A DNA stretch of 64,000 nt. Source: Bradyrhizobium sp. 21. Its GTDB lineage: Bacteria > Pseudomonadota > Alphaproteobacteria > Rhizobiales > Xanthobacteraceae. Numbering within the stretch: position 1 is the stretch's first letter; each line of letters begins with the position of its first letter. This document shows positions 17,231 to 27,580 of the stretch, one piece after another. A program made the position numbers and the translations under genes. Where the stretch lies: NCBI RefSeq assembly GCF_023073335.1, contig NZ_JADPJG010000012.1, forward strand, positions 1 through 64,000. Direction: 5' to 3'. The notes beneath the pieces were generated by a model that did no database searches, had not been told where the DNA came from, and saw only the letters and a list, made by a program, of their open reading frames with translations.

Positions 17231-18382
17231 ATGACCGCGACTGCCACCCCAAATGCTGCCGGCTCCGCCGCCTGGGCGGACACGCTGCTGCTGTCGTTCG
17301 CGCAGGCCGGCTATGTCAGGGCCGAGCCCGCCATCCTGCAACCGGCCGAGCCGTTCCTGGATCTCTCCGGCGAGGACATCCGCAAGAGCCTGTATTTGAC
17401 CACCGACCTGTCCGGCGAAGAGCTCTGCCTGCGCCCGGACCTGACCATTCCCGTTGCCCGCGATTACCTCACCTCCAGCCGCGCCGGCCAGCCGGCCGGG
17501 TTCAGCTATCTCGGTCCGGTGTTCCGCTACCGCAGCGGCCAGACCAGCGAGTTTCTGCAGGCCGGAATCGAATCGTTCGGCCGCCAGGACCGCGCCGCGG
17601 CCGACGCCGAAATGCTGGCGCTGGCGCTGGAGGCCACCGCGGCCTTCGGCGTCCGCGATGTCGAGATCCGGACCGGCGACGTGGCGTTGTTCAATGCGCT
17701 GCTCGACGCGCTCGACCTTTATCCGGTCTGGCGCCGCCGTCTGGTCAAGGATTTCAACCGCAAGATCAGCCTGGAGCAGGATCTGGAGCGGCTGGCGGCC
17801 GCGACCACCGCGACCCGCAGCGAATATGAAGGCGTGCTGGCAGCACTCGCCGGCTCCGACCGCAAGGCGGCGCTGGCCTTCGTCACCGATCTGATGTCGA
17901 TCGCCGGCACCACCAATGTCGGCGGCCGCACCACGGCCGAGATCGCCGACCGCTTCCTCGAGCAATCGACGTTGAAGGGCGGCGCGCTGCCGCGCGAGGC
18001 GATCGCCGTGCTAAAGCGTTTCCTGTCGATCTCAGGGAATCCCGACGAGGCCGTCGCCGCGCTGCGCGCCCTCACCAATGATGCCAAGCTCGATCTGACC
18101 GCTGCGGTCGACCAGTTCGAAAGCCGGGTCGGCTTCATGGCGGCGCGCGGCATCGACGTGAAACAGACGCGCTTCTCGACCGCGTTCGGACGCGGGCTCG
18201 ACTATTACACCGGCTTCGAATTCGAGCTGCATCACCGCGGCAACGGCGCCGAGCCGCTGGTGGCCGGCGGCCGCTATGACGGGCTGATGACCCAGCTCGG
18301 TTCAGTCGCGCCGATCCCCGCGGTCGGCTTCTCGGTCTGGGTGGACGCGCTGACCGGGATCGGCCGCAAGGTGGGAGCTTAA
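17231..18382 (+). CDS. hisZ: ATP phosphoribosyltransferase regulatory subunit
   Basis: HisZ (383 residues) is a histidyl-tRNA-synthetase-like protein that binds HisG and confers histidine feedback regulation. Class II synthetase-like motifs are seen: LCLRPDLTIPVARDYL, YLGPVFRYRSGQTSEFLQAGIESFG and the C-terminal FGRGLDYYTGFEFELH...VAGGRYDGL. The start at 17231 is chosen because the preceding codons read as a non-conserved extension. It is followed by hisG after 3 bases, so they form an operon. Confidence 0.95.
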   Translation: MTATATPNAAGSAAWADTLLLSFAQAGYVRAEPAILQPAEPFLDLSGEDIRKSLYLTTDLSGEELCLRPDLTIPVARDYLTSSRAGQPAGFSYLGPVFRYRSGQTSEFLQAGIESFGRQDRAAADAEMLALALEATAAFGVRDVEIRTGDVALFNALLDALDLYPVWRRRLVKDFNRKISLEQDLERLAAATTATRSEYEGVLAALAGSDRKAALAFVTDLMSIAGTTNVGGRTTAEIADRFLEQSTLKGGALPREAIAVLKRFLSISGNPDEAVAALRALTNDAKLDLTAAVDQFESRVGFMAARGIDVKQTRFSTAFGRGLDYYTGFEFELHHRGNGAEPLVAGGRYDGLMTQLGSVAPIPAVGFSVWVDALTGIGRKVGA

Positions 18383-18385
18383 GTC

Positions 18386-19363
18386 ATGAGCGCGCCATTC
18401 GTTCTGGCCGTTCCCTCCAAGGGCCGCCTGCAGGAAAACACCGAAGCCTTCTTCGCCCGCGCAGGCCTCAAGCTGTCGAAGGCCGGCGGCGCGCGCGACT
18501 ATCGCGGCACGATCCCAGGCCTCGACAATGTCGAAATCGCCTATCTCTCGGCGAGCGAGATCGCCTCGCAATTGTCCCGCGGTTCTGCGCATCTCGGCGT
18601 CACCGGCGAAGACCTTGTGCGCGAGACCATCGCGGATGCCGACAGGCGCGTGTCGCTGATCGAAGGGCTCGGCTTCGGCTATGCCGACGTCGTCGTCGCG
18701 GTGCCGCAAGCCTGGATCGACGTCCGCACCATGGCCGACCTCGACGACGTCACCACCGGCTTCCGCGAGCAGCATCACATGCGGATGCGGGTCGCGACCA
18801 AGTTCATCAACCTCACCCGCGCTTTCTTCCAGAGCCAGGGCATCACCGATTACCGCATCGTCGAAAGCACCGGCGCGACTGAAGGCGCGCCGGCGGCCGG
18901 CGCCGCCGAGCTGATCGTCGACATCACCACGACCGGCGCGACGCTCGCCGCCAATGGATTGCGGGTGCTCGACGACGGCGTGATCCTGCGCAGCCAGGCC
19001 AATCTGGTCGCCTCGAAGGAGGCCGACTGGTCGCCGCAGGCACGCGAGACCGCACGAATCATCCTTGATCACATCGCAGCAAGGGCGCGGGCCAACAAAT
19101 ATCGCGAGGTCCGCACCCGCTTCCGGCAATGCGACGAAGCCCTGCTCACCGAGGCCCACGAGCGCTTCGGCGTCCAAGCCCCGTTCGGCGGGCCGACCTC
19201 GTCGGGCATGCTCACGCTGCACTGCCCGCCGGGCCAGCTCTACGCGCTGGCGAGCTTCCTGCGCGAGCATGGCGCCGAGACCGTCTCGGTGGTGTCGCTG
19301 GACTACGTGTTCGACCGGGACAACCCGCTGTTCGCCAGGCTCGAGGCGTTCCTGCGGCAGTGA
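18386..19363 (+). CDS. hisG: ATP phosphoribosyltransferase catalytic subunit
   Basis: HisG catalyses the first step of histidine synthesis, joining ATP and PRPP. The protein has 325 residues: VPSKGRL at the N terminus, [10 protein letters not shown], and the PRPP loop region [21 protein letters not shown]. About 90 extra residues follow ([21 protein letters not shown]...[11 protein letters not shown]). The classic short HisZ-dependent form is nearer 220 residues, so this is an extended rhizobial version. It is coupled to hisZ by a 3-base gap. Confidence 0.95.
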   Translation: MSAPFVLAVPSKGRLQENTEAFFARAGLKLSKAGGARDYRGTIPGLDNVEIAYLSASEIASQLSRGSAHLGVTGEDLVRETIADADRRVSLIEGLGFGYADVVVAVPQAWIDVRTMADLDDVTTGFREQHHMRMRVATKFINLTRAFFQSQGITDYRIVESTGATEGAPAAGAAELIVDITTTGATLAANGLRVLDDGVILRSQANLVASKEADWSPQARETARIILDHIAARARANKYREVRTRFRQCDEALLTEAHERFGVQAPFGGPTSSGMLTLHCPPGQLYALASFLREHGAETVSVVSLDYVFDRDNPLFARLEAFLRQ

Positions 19364-19475
19364 GCCCAAAGTTTGTTGAGCGGTTTCGTTCAGCGTAGCG
19401 ACAGCAAACGGCAGCTACCATATGCTGTTGAGATGACCTTGCAAGAAAACCTGAACGCCTCTGGAACCTCGATCG

Positions 19476-20522
19476 ATGACGCTGGGCTCTGACCTTTCCG
19501 GCCTGACGGCCACCGCGGCGAGCGCCGCCGCGAAGGGACTGTCGATTGTCGTCCCCGTCTACAACGAGGCGGCGGGACTAGCCTCCCTGCACCAGCGCGT
19601 CTGCGATCTCGCAAAGACCCTGCGGCAGCGTTATCGCCTCGCCTGCGAAGTCGTCTATGTCGACGATGGCAGCGCGGACGCGACGCTGTCGATCGCCCGT
19701 TCGCTGCCGGCCGATGCAGTCGACGTCCAGGTGGTTTCGCTGTCGCGCAATTTCGGCAAGGAGGCGGCGCTGATGGCCGGCCTCGACCATGCCCGGCTCG
19801 GCGCGGTGCTGTTCATGGACGGCGATGGCCAGCATCCGCCGGCCCTCGTCGAACAGCTCGTGCGGCACTGGATCGATGACGGCTACGACGTGGTCTATAC
19901 CGCCAAGGCGCATCGCGACAACGAGCCTTTCCTGCGGCGGCTCGCCGGGCGCGGCTTCTACGCGCTGATCAATTGGGGCGCCCGCCAGAAGATTCCGGAG
20001 GACGCCGGCGACTTCCGCTTGCTGTCGCCGCGCGCTGTCGCAGCCCTCAGGCAACTGCCGGAGCGCAACCGCTTCTTCAAGGGTCTCGCGAGCTGGATCG
20101 GCTTCCGCCAAATCCGCGTCGACTACGAGCCGGCGCCGCGCACCCATGGCGTGACGACCTTCAGTGCCGCGCGTCTGCTTGGTCTTTCGATCGAAGGCGT
20201 AACCTCGTTCTCGGTGGCGCCGCTGCGCTTCGCCAGCCTGCTCGGCGTGATCCTGGCCAGCGGCGCCTTCCTGTTCGGCCTCTCGATCCTCTGGGAGGTC
20301 CTGACCACCGGCAAGCAGGTGCCCGGCTATCCCTCGCTCGTGATCGGCCTGATGACGATCGGCGGCGTGCAGCTCATCATGATCGGCATCGTCGGCGAAT
20401 ATATCGGCAAGATCCTGTCCGAGCTGAAGGCCCGCCCGATCTACTTCGTCGCCGAGCACAGCGAGAAGCGTTTCGAAGGTGAGAAGGCCGACGACGCGCC
20501 GAGCAGGACGGCGGCCGAATGA
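19476..20522 (+). CDS. Family 2 glycosyltransferase, polyprenyl-phosphate glycosyltransferase type
   Basis: The 348-residue protein has a GT-A domain (SIVVPVYNEAAGL, YVDDGSADATL, LSRNFGKEAALMAGLDHA, MDGDGQHPP) and two C-terminal membrane spans (about residues 240-270 and 280-310) ending GEYIGKIL. This is the ArnC/GtrB/dolichyl-phosphate-mannose-synthase-like layout, in which a sugar is moved onto undecaprenyl phosphate. Its stop overlaps the downstream deacetylase start as ATGA, so the pair likely acts on the same lipid-linked sugar. The substrate is unknown. Confidence 0.9.
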   Translation: MTLGSDLSGLTATAASAAAKGLSIVVPVYNEAAGLASLHQRVCDLAKTLRQRYRLACEVVYVDDGSADATLSIARSLPADAVDVQVVSLSRNFGKEAALMAGLDHARLGAVLFMDGDGQHPPALVEQLVRHWIDDGYDVVYTAKAHRDNEPFLRRLAGRGFYALINWGARQKIPEDAGDFRLLSPRAVAALRQLPERNRFFKGLASWIGFRQIRVDYEPAPRTHGVTTFSAARLLGLSIEGVTSFSVAPLRFASLLGVILASGAFLFGLSILWEVLTTGKQVPGYPSLVIGLMTIGGVQLIMIGIVGEYIGKILSELKARPIYFVAEHSEKRFEGEKADDAPSRTAAE

Positions 20523-21364
20523 GCGCGGCCGCGAGCCTGCGGCGAATCTGGCTCTGCGCCGACGATTACGGCATCAGCCCCGGCGTCAACCGCGCCATCC
20601 GCGACCTGATCGAACGCGGCCGCCTCAACGCGACGTCAGTGATGATGGTGGGACCTGCAATCGAGCGCAGCGAGGTCGAGGCGCTGCAAGCTTCGGTGAA
20701 GACGAGCCCACGCTGCGCGATTGGATTGCACGTGACGCTGTCGGCGCCGTTCCGGCCCTTGACCATGCATTTCCGCCCGCTCGACGGCGACATGTTTCTC
20801 CCGTTTCCGAAATTGCTGCGCGCGGGCCTGATGCGAAGGCTCGACCGCGAATTCTTTCGCAACGAGGTGAAGGCGCAGCTCGGGGCGTTCGCGGAAGCGT
20901 TCGGGCGCACGCCCGATTTCGTCGACGGCCATCAGCATGTGCAGCTCTTTCCGCAGGTGCGCGACGGCTTTGTCGATGCGGTCAGTGAGATCGCGCCCAA
21001 AGCCTGGGTGCGCCAGGGCGGCCGTGACCTGCCGCTGAAGCAGCGGCTCGCCTCGCCAAAAGCCGTGGTGCTCGATATCCTCAGCGCGCAATTCCGCCGC
21101 CGCGCCGGCAGCGCGGGCCTCAACTTCAATCCCGGCTTCGCCGGCGCCTATGATTTTACGCGCGCGGCCGATTTCGGTGGGTTGATGCGACAGTTCCTGG
21201 AAGGCCTGCCCGATGGCGGCCTCGTGATGTGCCATCCCGGCTTCGTCGACGACACCCTCGCCGGCCTCGACCCGATGACGGATGTCCGCGAACGCGAGCA
21301 CGCTTATCTCGCCAGTGAAGCCTTTGCGCGCCTGCTGACGGACAGCGGCGTCACGCTGGGATGA
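20519..21364 (+). CDS. ChbG/HpnK family carbohydrate deacetylase
   Basis: The 281-residue YdjC/ChbG/HpnK-type deacetylase carries the metal-binding motifs CADDYGISPGVNRAI at the N terminus, GLHVTLSAPFRP and DGHQHVQLFP, plus a C-terminal VMCHPGF. The family removes acetyl groups from N-acetylated sugars; HpnK members are linked to hopanoid synthesis. Here the only partner is the overlapping polyprenyl-phosphate glycosyltransferase, which argues for a lipid-linked amino sugar substrate (inference). Confidence 0.9.
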   Translation: MSAAASLRRIWLCADDYGISPGVNRAIRDLIERGRLNATSVMMVGPAIERSEVEALQASVKTSPRCAIGLHVTLSAPFRPLTMHFRPLDGDMFLPFPKLLRAGLMRRLDREFFRNEVKAQLGAFAEAFGRTPDFVDGHQHVQLFPQVRDGFVDAVSEIAPKAWVRQGGRDLPLKQRLASPKAVVLDILSAQFRRRAGSAGLNFNPGFAGAYDFTRAADFGGLMRQFLEGLPDGGLVMCHPGFVDDTLAGLDPMTDVREREHAYLASEAFARLLTDSGVTLG

Positions 21365-21489
21365 GACCGGTGGAAAGCGTCCCGCGAGGCAGCTTGTCGC
21401 ATACCGAAATTTAATCCGCCCGGCACTGTTGGGGCCACAATGGAACCCTACATCTGCCTTGCGCTTGTTTTGCGCGAGGGAGACTGACC

Positions 21490-22281
21490 ATGACGCCGCA
21501 GGAACGCCAGCTCGTCGACGAGCTTTTCGACCGGCTTTCGAAACTGGAAAATGCACCGCGCGATCCCGACGCGGTCGCCGCGATCTCCGACGGCCTGCGC
21601 AAGGCCCCCGGCGCGGTCTATGCGCTGGCGCAGACCGTGTTGCTGCAGGACGAAGCGCTGAAACGGGCCCATGCCCGCATCCAGGAGCTGGAGGCGGCGC
21701 ACGCCCCCGAGCCAGCGCAGTCTGGCGGCTTCCTAGATAGCATGCGCGACACGCTGTTCGGCGGGGGCCCGTCGCGCGGCTCGGTTCCGAACGTGCCGCC
21801 ACGGGACTCACGGCCGGTCTGGAACAGCGGCCAGGCGATGCAGCAGCCCCAGCCCGGTTACGGCCAGCCGGTTTACGGCCAAGGTCCCGGTCAGGGCTAC
21901 GGCCCCATGCCGGTCGGCGGTGGCGGCGGCTCGTTCCTCGGCACCGCGGCGGCAGCCGCAGCCGGCGTCGTCGGTGGCTCCCTGCTGCTCTCCAGCATTC
22001 GCGGCATGATGGGCGGATCGCACCAGCAGGCGTTCGGCGACACCAACGCGCTCGGCGACCGTGGCGGCCCCTGGAGCGGGAGCGACCAGTCCGGCGGCTC
22101 GCTCGCGCGCGACGCCGGCCTCGACGACATCGGCTCGAACCGGGATTCCCGCCAGGGCTTGCTCGACCAGGCCTCGAACGACCGCGACAACAACGACGAT
22201 AACAGCGGCTACGGCAATGTGGACGTTGCCGACGACAGCGATTTCGGCGGGGGAGACGACGGCGGCAGCGACTACGCCTGA
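21490..22281 (+). CDS. DUF2076 domain-containing protein
   Basis: The 263-residue protein begins with the DUF2076 helical domain (MTPQERQLVDELFDRLSKLE...DGLRKAPGAVYALAQTVLLQDEAL). A Pro/Gln/Gly/Tyr linker with repeated YGQP units comes next, then a Gly/Ala-rich hydrophobic glycine-zipper-like segment (FLGTAAAAAAGVVGGSLL). The tail is Asp/Gly/Asn-rich and acidic. Family function is unclear and an envelope association is likely. A GGGAGA ribosome binding site precedes the ATG and a strong terminator follows. Confidence 0.88.
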   Translation: MTPQERQLVDELFDRLSKLENAPRDPDAVAAISDGLRKAPGAVYALAQTVLLQDEALKRAHARIQELEAAHAPEPAQSGGFLDSMRDTLFGGGPSRGSVPNVPPRDSRPVWNSGQAMQQPQPGYGQPVYGQGPGQGYGPMPVGGGGGSFLGTAAAAAAGVVGGSLLLSSIRGMMGGSHQQAFGDTNALGDRGGPWSGSDQSGGSLARDAGLDDIGSNRDSRQGLLDQASNDRDNNDDNSGYGNVDVADDSDFGGGDDGGSDYA

Positions 22282-22306
22282 CGCCTCATGTTCCCTGCGC
22301 CAAATG

Positions 22307-22335
22307 AAAACGGCCGCCGATGAGGCGGCCGTTTT
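22307..22335. terminator. Bidirectional intrinsic terminator
   Basis: AAAACGGCCGCC - GATGA - GGCGGCCGTTTT forms a perfect 12-base stem with A/T ends on both sides. It separates the convergent DUF2076 and L,D-transpeptidase genes. Confidence 0.9.
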
Positions 22336-22354
22336 AGTTTCGAACGCGATGCGC

Positions 22355-23152
22355 CTACATCACCACGACCCTGGTGCCGACATTGACGCGGCCGTAGAGA
22401 TCGATGACGTCCTCGTTGCGCATGCGGATGCAGCCGGAGGAGACGTTGGTGCCGATGGTCCAGGGCTCGTTGGAGCCGTGGATACGGTAGAGCGTCGAAC
22501 CCAGATACATCGCGCGGGCGCCGAGCGGATTTTCCGGGCCGCCTTCCATGTGCCGGGGCAAGTCAGGGCGGCGCGCGATCATTTCCGATGGCGGTGTCCA
22601 GTCCGGCCATTCGCGCTTGGCCGTGATCGACTTTACGCCGGACCAGGTGAAGCCCGGACGGCCGACGCCGATGCCGTAACGCATCGCGCGACCGTTGCCC
22701 TCGACGAGATAGAGGAACTTGTTCGGCGTATCGACCACGATGGTGCCGGCACTTTCCTTGCCGCTATAGTCAACAGATTGTTTCTCGAATCTCGGATCGA
22801 ACTGACGCTGCCGCGGGTCGACAGCTTCCTGCTGAACCGCCCCCTGCATCTGCGGCTCGCCCATCGGCGGCAGGCGACGCTGGTCGTAATAGCCTGGCTG
22901 CTGCTGATAGACCGGCTGCTGCGGGGCGTAGGCCGGGCCGCGGCCGGGTCCGTCGCTGAACAGAAATTCGATGAAGCCGCCGCCCATGCCGGAATTGGAG
23001 GCGACGCGCACCGGCGCCGGCGGCACCTGCGGCTGGTAGAGCACCGCGGGCGGATCATTCGACACCGAATTGTCGAAGGCGCTCGCGTTGTTTGCGCCGG
23101 CAATGAAGGTGCAAGCGCTGCCGAGCAGCGCGACAGACATTTTTTTGAACAT
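22355..23152 (-). CDS. Secreted L,D-transpeptidase (YkuD family)
   Basis: The 265-residue protein has a signal peptide (MFKKMSVALLGSACTFIAGANNASAF), a Pro/Gln-rich linker of about 80 residues and a YkuD catalytic domain. Residues include TPNKFLYLVEGNGRAMRYGIGVG, His near 225 (YRIHGSNEP) and the catalytic Cys near 241 in SSGCIRM. It cross-links peptidoglycan stem peptides or attaches proteins to peptidoglycan in the periplasm. The start at 23152 is preferred to an in-frame ATG 11 codons upstream because the signal peptide then begins correctly. Confidence 0.93.
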   Translation of the reverse strand: MFKKMSVALLGSACTFIAGANNASAFDNSVSNDPPAVLYQPQVPPAPVRVASNSGMGGGFIEFLFSDGPGRGPAYAPQQPVYQQQPGYYDQRRLPPMGEPQMQGAVQQEAVDPRQRQFDPRFEKQSVDYSGKESAGTIVVDTPNKFLYLVEGNGRAMRYGIGVGRPGFTWSGVKSITAKREWPDWTPPSEMIARRPDLPRHMEGGPENPLGARAMYLGSTLYRIHGSNEPWTIGTNVSSGCIRMRNEDVIDLYGRVNVGTRVVVM

Positions 23153-23463
23153 CGACGTACTCTGTACTGTTTCGTCTAGTTGCATTCGCCGCCGAACGCG
23201 CTGGCTTGTTCACGCTCGCGACGTGGTCAATAAAGAGCAAAAGCCGTTTCGTTTGGTAAACGTTTCAGGCGTTTTGATTCACCACGTCGCGAGCGAGCTG
23301 CAATTTGGCGATCAGCGTTTATTTTCGATGAACGCCGCGCACGCATGGTTAATCGCCCGTTTGCAAGCCGTCGCGCACAACCGCACGACAGTTCCGGCTG
23401 TGAACTTCGTGTTAAATCGCTTCAGCCTACAAAGACGCGTGAGTGAGGTGGGGGGAGTTCTTG
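23153..23463. other. Divergent intergenic region ldt / cheZ-like
   Basis: This 311-base spacer is locally AT-richer. Near 23159-23169 it holds GTACTCTGTAC, the same 11-base palindrome found near 4074. It probably contains the promoters of both flanking genes; no RNA gene was seen. Confidence 0.5.
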
Positions 23464-24246
23464 ATGGCTATTCACCGCAAACGTTTTCGTGTCGAGGAGG
23501 CTATTGTCGGCGAGATGCCAAGCCCCGAAATGATCGAGGAGGCCGCGCCGATGCATAGTGAGATCATGGCCGAGCTGCGTGCGATCCGCGCACAGATGGC
23601 GAAGGGCAGCGTGCCCTTGTCGGGCAGCGCAGCCATGGCGGCGATCGACGCCTCCACCGCCCACGAGCTCTCCGAAGCTCGTACCATGCTCGATACCTAC
23701 CGCGCGCAGATCGAGCAGTGCGAGAAGCTGAAGGTCGAGCTCGACCTCATCCACGACGCCATCGACCGCACCAAGCGCGAGATCGCGACGCTGCACGGCA
23801 AGAGCTTTGATGGCGGCGAAATGGCCAAGGTCAATGGCGAGCTTGGCGCGGTCGTCGGCGGCACCGAACAGGCCACCCAGCAGATCCTCGAAGCCGCCGA
23901 GTCAATCGACCAGGCGGCGACCGCGATGTCCAAGGTGCAATCGGCCGATCAGCAGAAGCTGCTCGCCGACGACATCCAGGAACGCGTCATCTCGATCTTC
24001 GAAGCCTGTAACTTCCAGGACCTGACCGGCCAGCGCATCAGCAAGGTCATGAACACGATGAAGTTCATCGAGCAGCACATCAACTCGATGATGGAGATCT
24101 GGGGCGGCGTCGACGCGATCAAGTCCCACGTGCCTGCGCCGGCCGCCGACACCCGCAGCGAGGACGAAAAACTCCTCAACGGGCCGAAGCTCGCCGGTGA
24201 CGTCGGCCACGCCTCGCAGGACGATATCGACGCGCTGTTCGACTGA
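23464..24246 (+). CDS. CheZ-family protein phosphatase
   Basis: The 260-residue protein has an alpha-helical core and the CheZ active-site motif QDLTGQR at residues 185-191 (catalytic Asp and Gln at about 186 and 190). It ends with DDIDALFD, resembling the C-terminal CheY-binding peptide of CheZ. CheZ dephosphorylates phospho-CheY. No chemotaxis genes are adjacent, so the target response regulator is unknown. The ATG at 23464 follows a GGGGGGAG Shine-Dalgarno; an upstream Met lacks one. Confidence 0.88.
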   Translation: MAIHRKRFRVEEAIVGEMPSPEMIEEAAPMHSEIMAELRAIRAQMAKGSVPLSGSAAMAAIDASTAHELSEARTMLDTYRAQIEQCEKLKVELDLIHDAIDRTKREIATLHGKSFDGGEMAKVNGELGAVVGGTEQATQQILEAAESIDQAATAMSKVQSADQQKLLADDIQERVISIFEACNFQDLTGQRISKVMNTMKFIEQHINSMMEIWGGVDAIKSHVPAPAADTRSEDEKLLNGPKLAGDVGHASQDDIDALFD

Positions 24247-24270
24247 GCGGACGCGACACTCTGAAAAACA

Positions 24271-24297
24271 AAACGCCGGCGCAAGCCGGCGTTTTTT
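24271..24297 (+). terminator. Intrinsic terminator after CheZ-family gene
   Basis: AAACGCCGGC - GCAA - GCCGGCGTTTTTT is a strong GC stem with a run of six T, located 25 bases after the stop codon. Confidence 0.92.
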
Positions 24298-24311
24298 GTA
24301 TTTGGCGCCTC

Positions 24312-24427
24312 ACTGTCATCGTCCGCGAAGGCGGACGATCCAGCAATCGCGGACGTCTCGGCTCAAGCGCCGGCGGGGATTACTCGATGCCCCGCCCCCG
24401 TGCGCAATTGCGCACTAGGCGGGGCAT
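24312..24427. repeat. Intergenic palindromic repeat block
   Basis: It holds GTCATCGTCCGCGAAGGCGGACGAT and GATGCCCCGCC...GGCGGGGCATG around the perfect palindrome GTGCGCAATTGCGCAC (24400-24415). The palindrome is the same core as at 5830-5845. Confidence 0.75.
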
Positions 24428-24441
24428 GAGGGAAGAAGAAA

Positions 24442-24963
24442 TCACGCCCTTGGCGCGCAGCGGACGTAGACCATGTTGCCGTAGCGGGTGGCGGCGTCCT
24501 TGTCGATGAAGCGGGTGATCAGGACGCGGCCGTCGAAGGAGACGATTTCGCGGTCCTGCTCGCCGGGCGTCGGACCCGCCGGCCCGATATAGTTCTTGCC
24601 GCTGGGCGAGCCCTTCAGCCGCAGCTCCTGCGGGGTCGCCTGGTCGGCCAGATGCATGATCACGCCGCCGGACGAGCCGGCGGTGATCACGTAGGGATTT
24701 TTGCACTGGGCCCGGGCGGCAGCCTCGGTGCGGGCACGGTCGGCCGGGTTCTGGAACGAGGCGAGGCCCCAGCGGCCGACGATCTCGTCGGCGCGGATCG
24801 ACGCGGGCATTTCCGGACCGGTGCCGGGCTCGGCCTCGGGCGGCGGTGAGGACGAAGAGAAGGACGGCAGGCTCATGCCGCCGCCGCACGCGCCCAGCAG
24901 CAGCGCCAGGCAAGAGGCCGCCGCCAGATTGGCGATCGTGCGTGCGTGAGCTGAACTGATCAT
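24442..24963 (-). CDS. Putative lipoprotein, protease-inhibitor-like fold possible
   Basis: The 173-residue protein has a lipoprotein signal with lipobox LLGAC (Cys near residue 26) and a Ser/Pro-rich linker. The globular domain begins DEIVGRWGLASFQNP and contains ITAGSSGGVIMHLAD and GNMVYVRC. The layout recalls small lipocalin-like or AprI/Inh-type domains, but I cannot assign it. A GGGGAA ribosome binding site precedes the ATG at 24963. It is divergent from groES. Confidence 0.8.
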   Translation of the reverse strand: MISSAHARTIANLAAASCLALLLGACGGGMSLPSFSSSSPPPEAEPGTGPEMPASIRADEIVGRWGLASFQNPADRARTEAAARAQCKNPYVITAGSSGGVIMHLADQATPQELRLKGSPSGKNYIGPAGPTPGEQDREIVSFDGRVLITRFIDKDAATRYGNMVYVRCAPRA

Positions 24964-25281
24964 GGCATTCCCCCGAACAAGACCATGGCCGCACCCCACC
25001 CGCAGCCAAGCGCAAAACCGCTGCCGGAGCAATGACGTCCTTCGATACGCCGGCGCCCCGAACAAGTTTCCAATGCCACCATCCTATATCCGCCTCACCA
25101 ATCGCTTAACCACCTTTGCTTGACAGGATCGCGGCCAAGCCATATTCCCGGGCGCACCATTAGCACTCGGAAAGACCGATTGCTAAGCGCACCGTTCGAT
25201 CCTTGGCAAGAGGGTGGACGGAAGCGCCGCCCCACCCAGTTTTTCCGCTACTTCCGAAGCGAGCCTCCAAAGGGAAACGTC
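24964..25281. other. Regulatory region upstream of groESL
   Basis: This 318-base spacer contains a sigma70-like -35 TTGACA (25120-25125), a weak -10 about 17 bases later (TATTCC at 25143-25148) and a CIRCE element (25160-25186). No gene is seen. Confidence 0.7.
25160..25186. promoter_or_regulatory. CIRCE operator (HrcA site)
   Basis: TTAGCACTC - N9 - GATTGCTAA matches the CIRCE consensus TTAGCACTC-N9-GAGTGCTAA with one change in the right arm. It sits just downstream of the promoter and about 95 bases before groES, the classic HrcA-repression position. hrcA itself is not in this window. Confidence 0.92.
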
Positions 25282-25578
25282 ATGGCTAAATCCAAATTTC
25301 GTCCGCTGCATGACCGTGTCGTGGTCAAACGTATCGACGCCGAGGCAAAGACCAAGGGCGGCATCATCATTCCGGACTCCGCCAAGGAAAAGCCCTCCCA
25401 GGGCGAAATCGTCGCCGTCGGCCCCGGTGGTCGCGACGAGGCCGGCAAGCTGACCCCGATCGACCTCAAGGTCGGCGACGTCGTGCTGTTCGGCAAATGG
25501 TCGGGCACCGAGGTCAAGATCGACAACGAAGATCTCCTGATCATGAAGGAGTCGGACATCATGGGCGTAATGGCCTAA
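25282..25578 (+). CDS. groES: Co-chaperonin GroES
   Basis: The 98-residue Cpn10 forms the heptameric lid of GroEL. It has the expected [37 protein letters not shown] mobile-loop region (key positions) and [32 protein letters not shown]. The ATG at 25282 follows AGGGAAA. A longer in-frame reading reaches back through the CIRCE site and is rejected. It is the first gene of groESL; bradyrhizobia usually hold several groESL operons, and this one is of the CIRCE-controlled class. Confidence 0.98.
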   Translation: MAKSKFRPLHDRVVVKRIDAEAKTKGGIIIPDSAKEKPSQGEIVAVGPGGRDEAGKLTPIDLKVGDVVLFGKWSGTEVKIDNEDLLIMKESDIMGVMA

Positions 25579-25604
25579 GGCCATCAGCCTGAACAGCCGC
25601 TGAA

Positions 25605-27381
<1,777 letters not shown>

Positions 27382-27406
27382 GCCCATCCTTTCGTTCCAG
27401 TGCTAC

Positions 27407-27436
27407 GAAGGCCGCCTCCGGGCGGCCTTCTTTTTT
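27407..27436 (+). terminator. Intrinsic terminator after groEL
   Basis: GAAGGCCGCC - TCCG - GGCGGCCTTC followed by TTTTTT lies 25 bases past the groEL stop. Confidence 0.93.
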
Positions 27437-27510
27437 GCCGATCATTCTGCACGCTTTCCGATTCAACCGGCGGCCAAAACCCACTACGGTGGCGCCGATT
27501 CTAGTTGTTT

Positions 27511-27559
27511 GGGCATGATCTTATCGGAAACCCGCTTCACACTTTTCCGGATCATGCCC
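27511..27559. repeat. Dispersed inverted repeat GGGCATGATC/GATCATGCCC
   Basis: GGGCATGATCTTATCGGAAA and TTCCGGATCATGCCC form an inverted pair around CCCGCTTCACACTT. This is a common alphaproteobacterial intergenic palindrome. It ends about 20 bases before the next gene start. Confidence 0.75.
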
Positions 27560-27580
27560 GATTGCCCGAGGATTTCGTCG

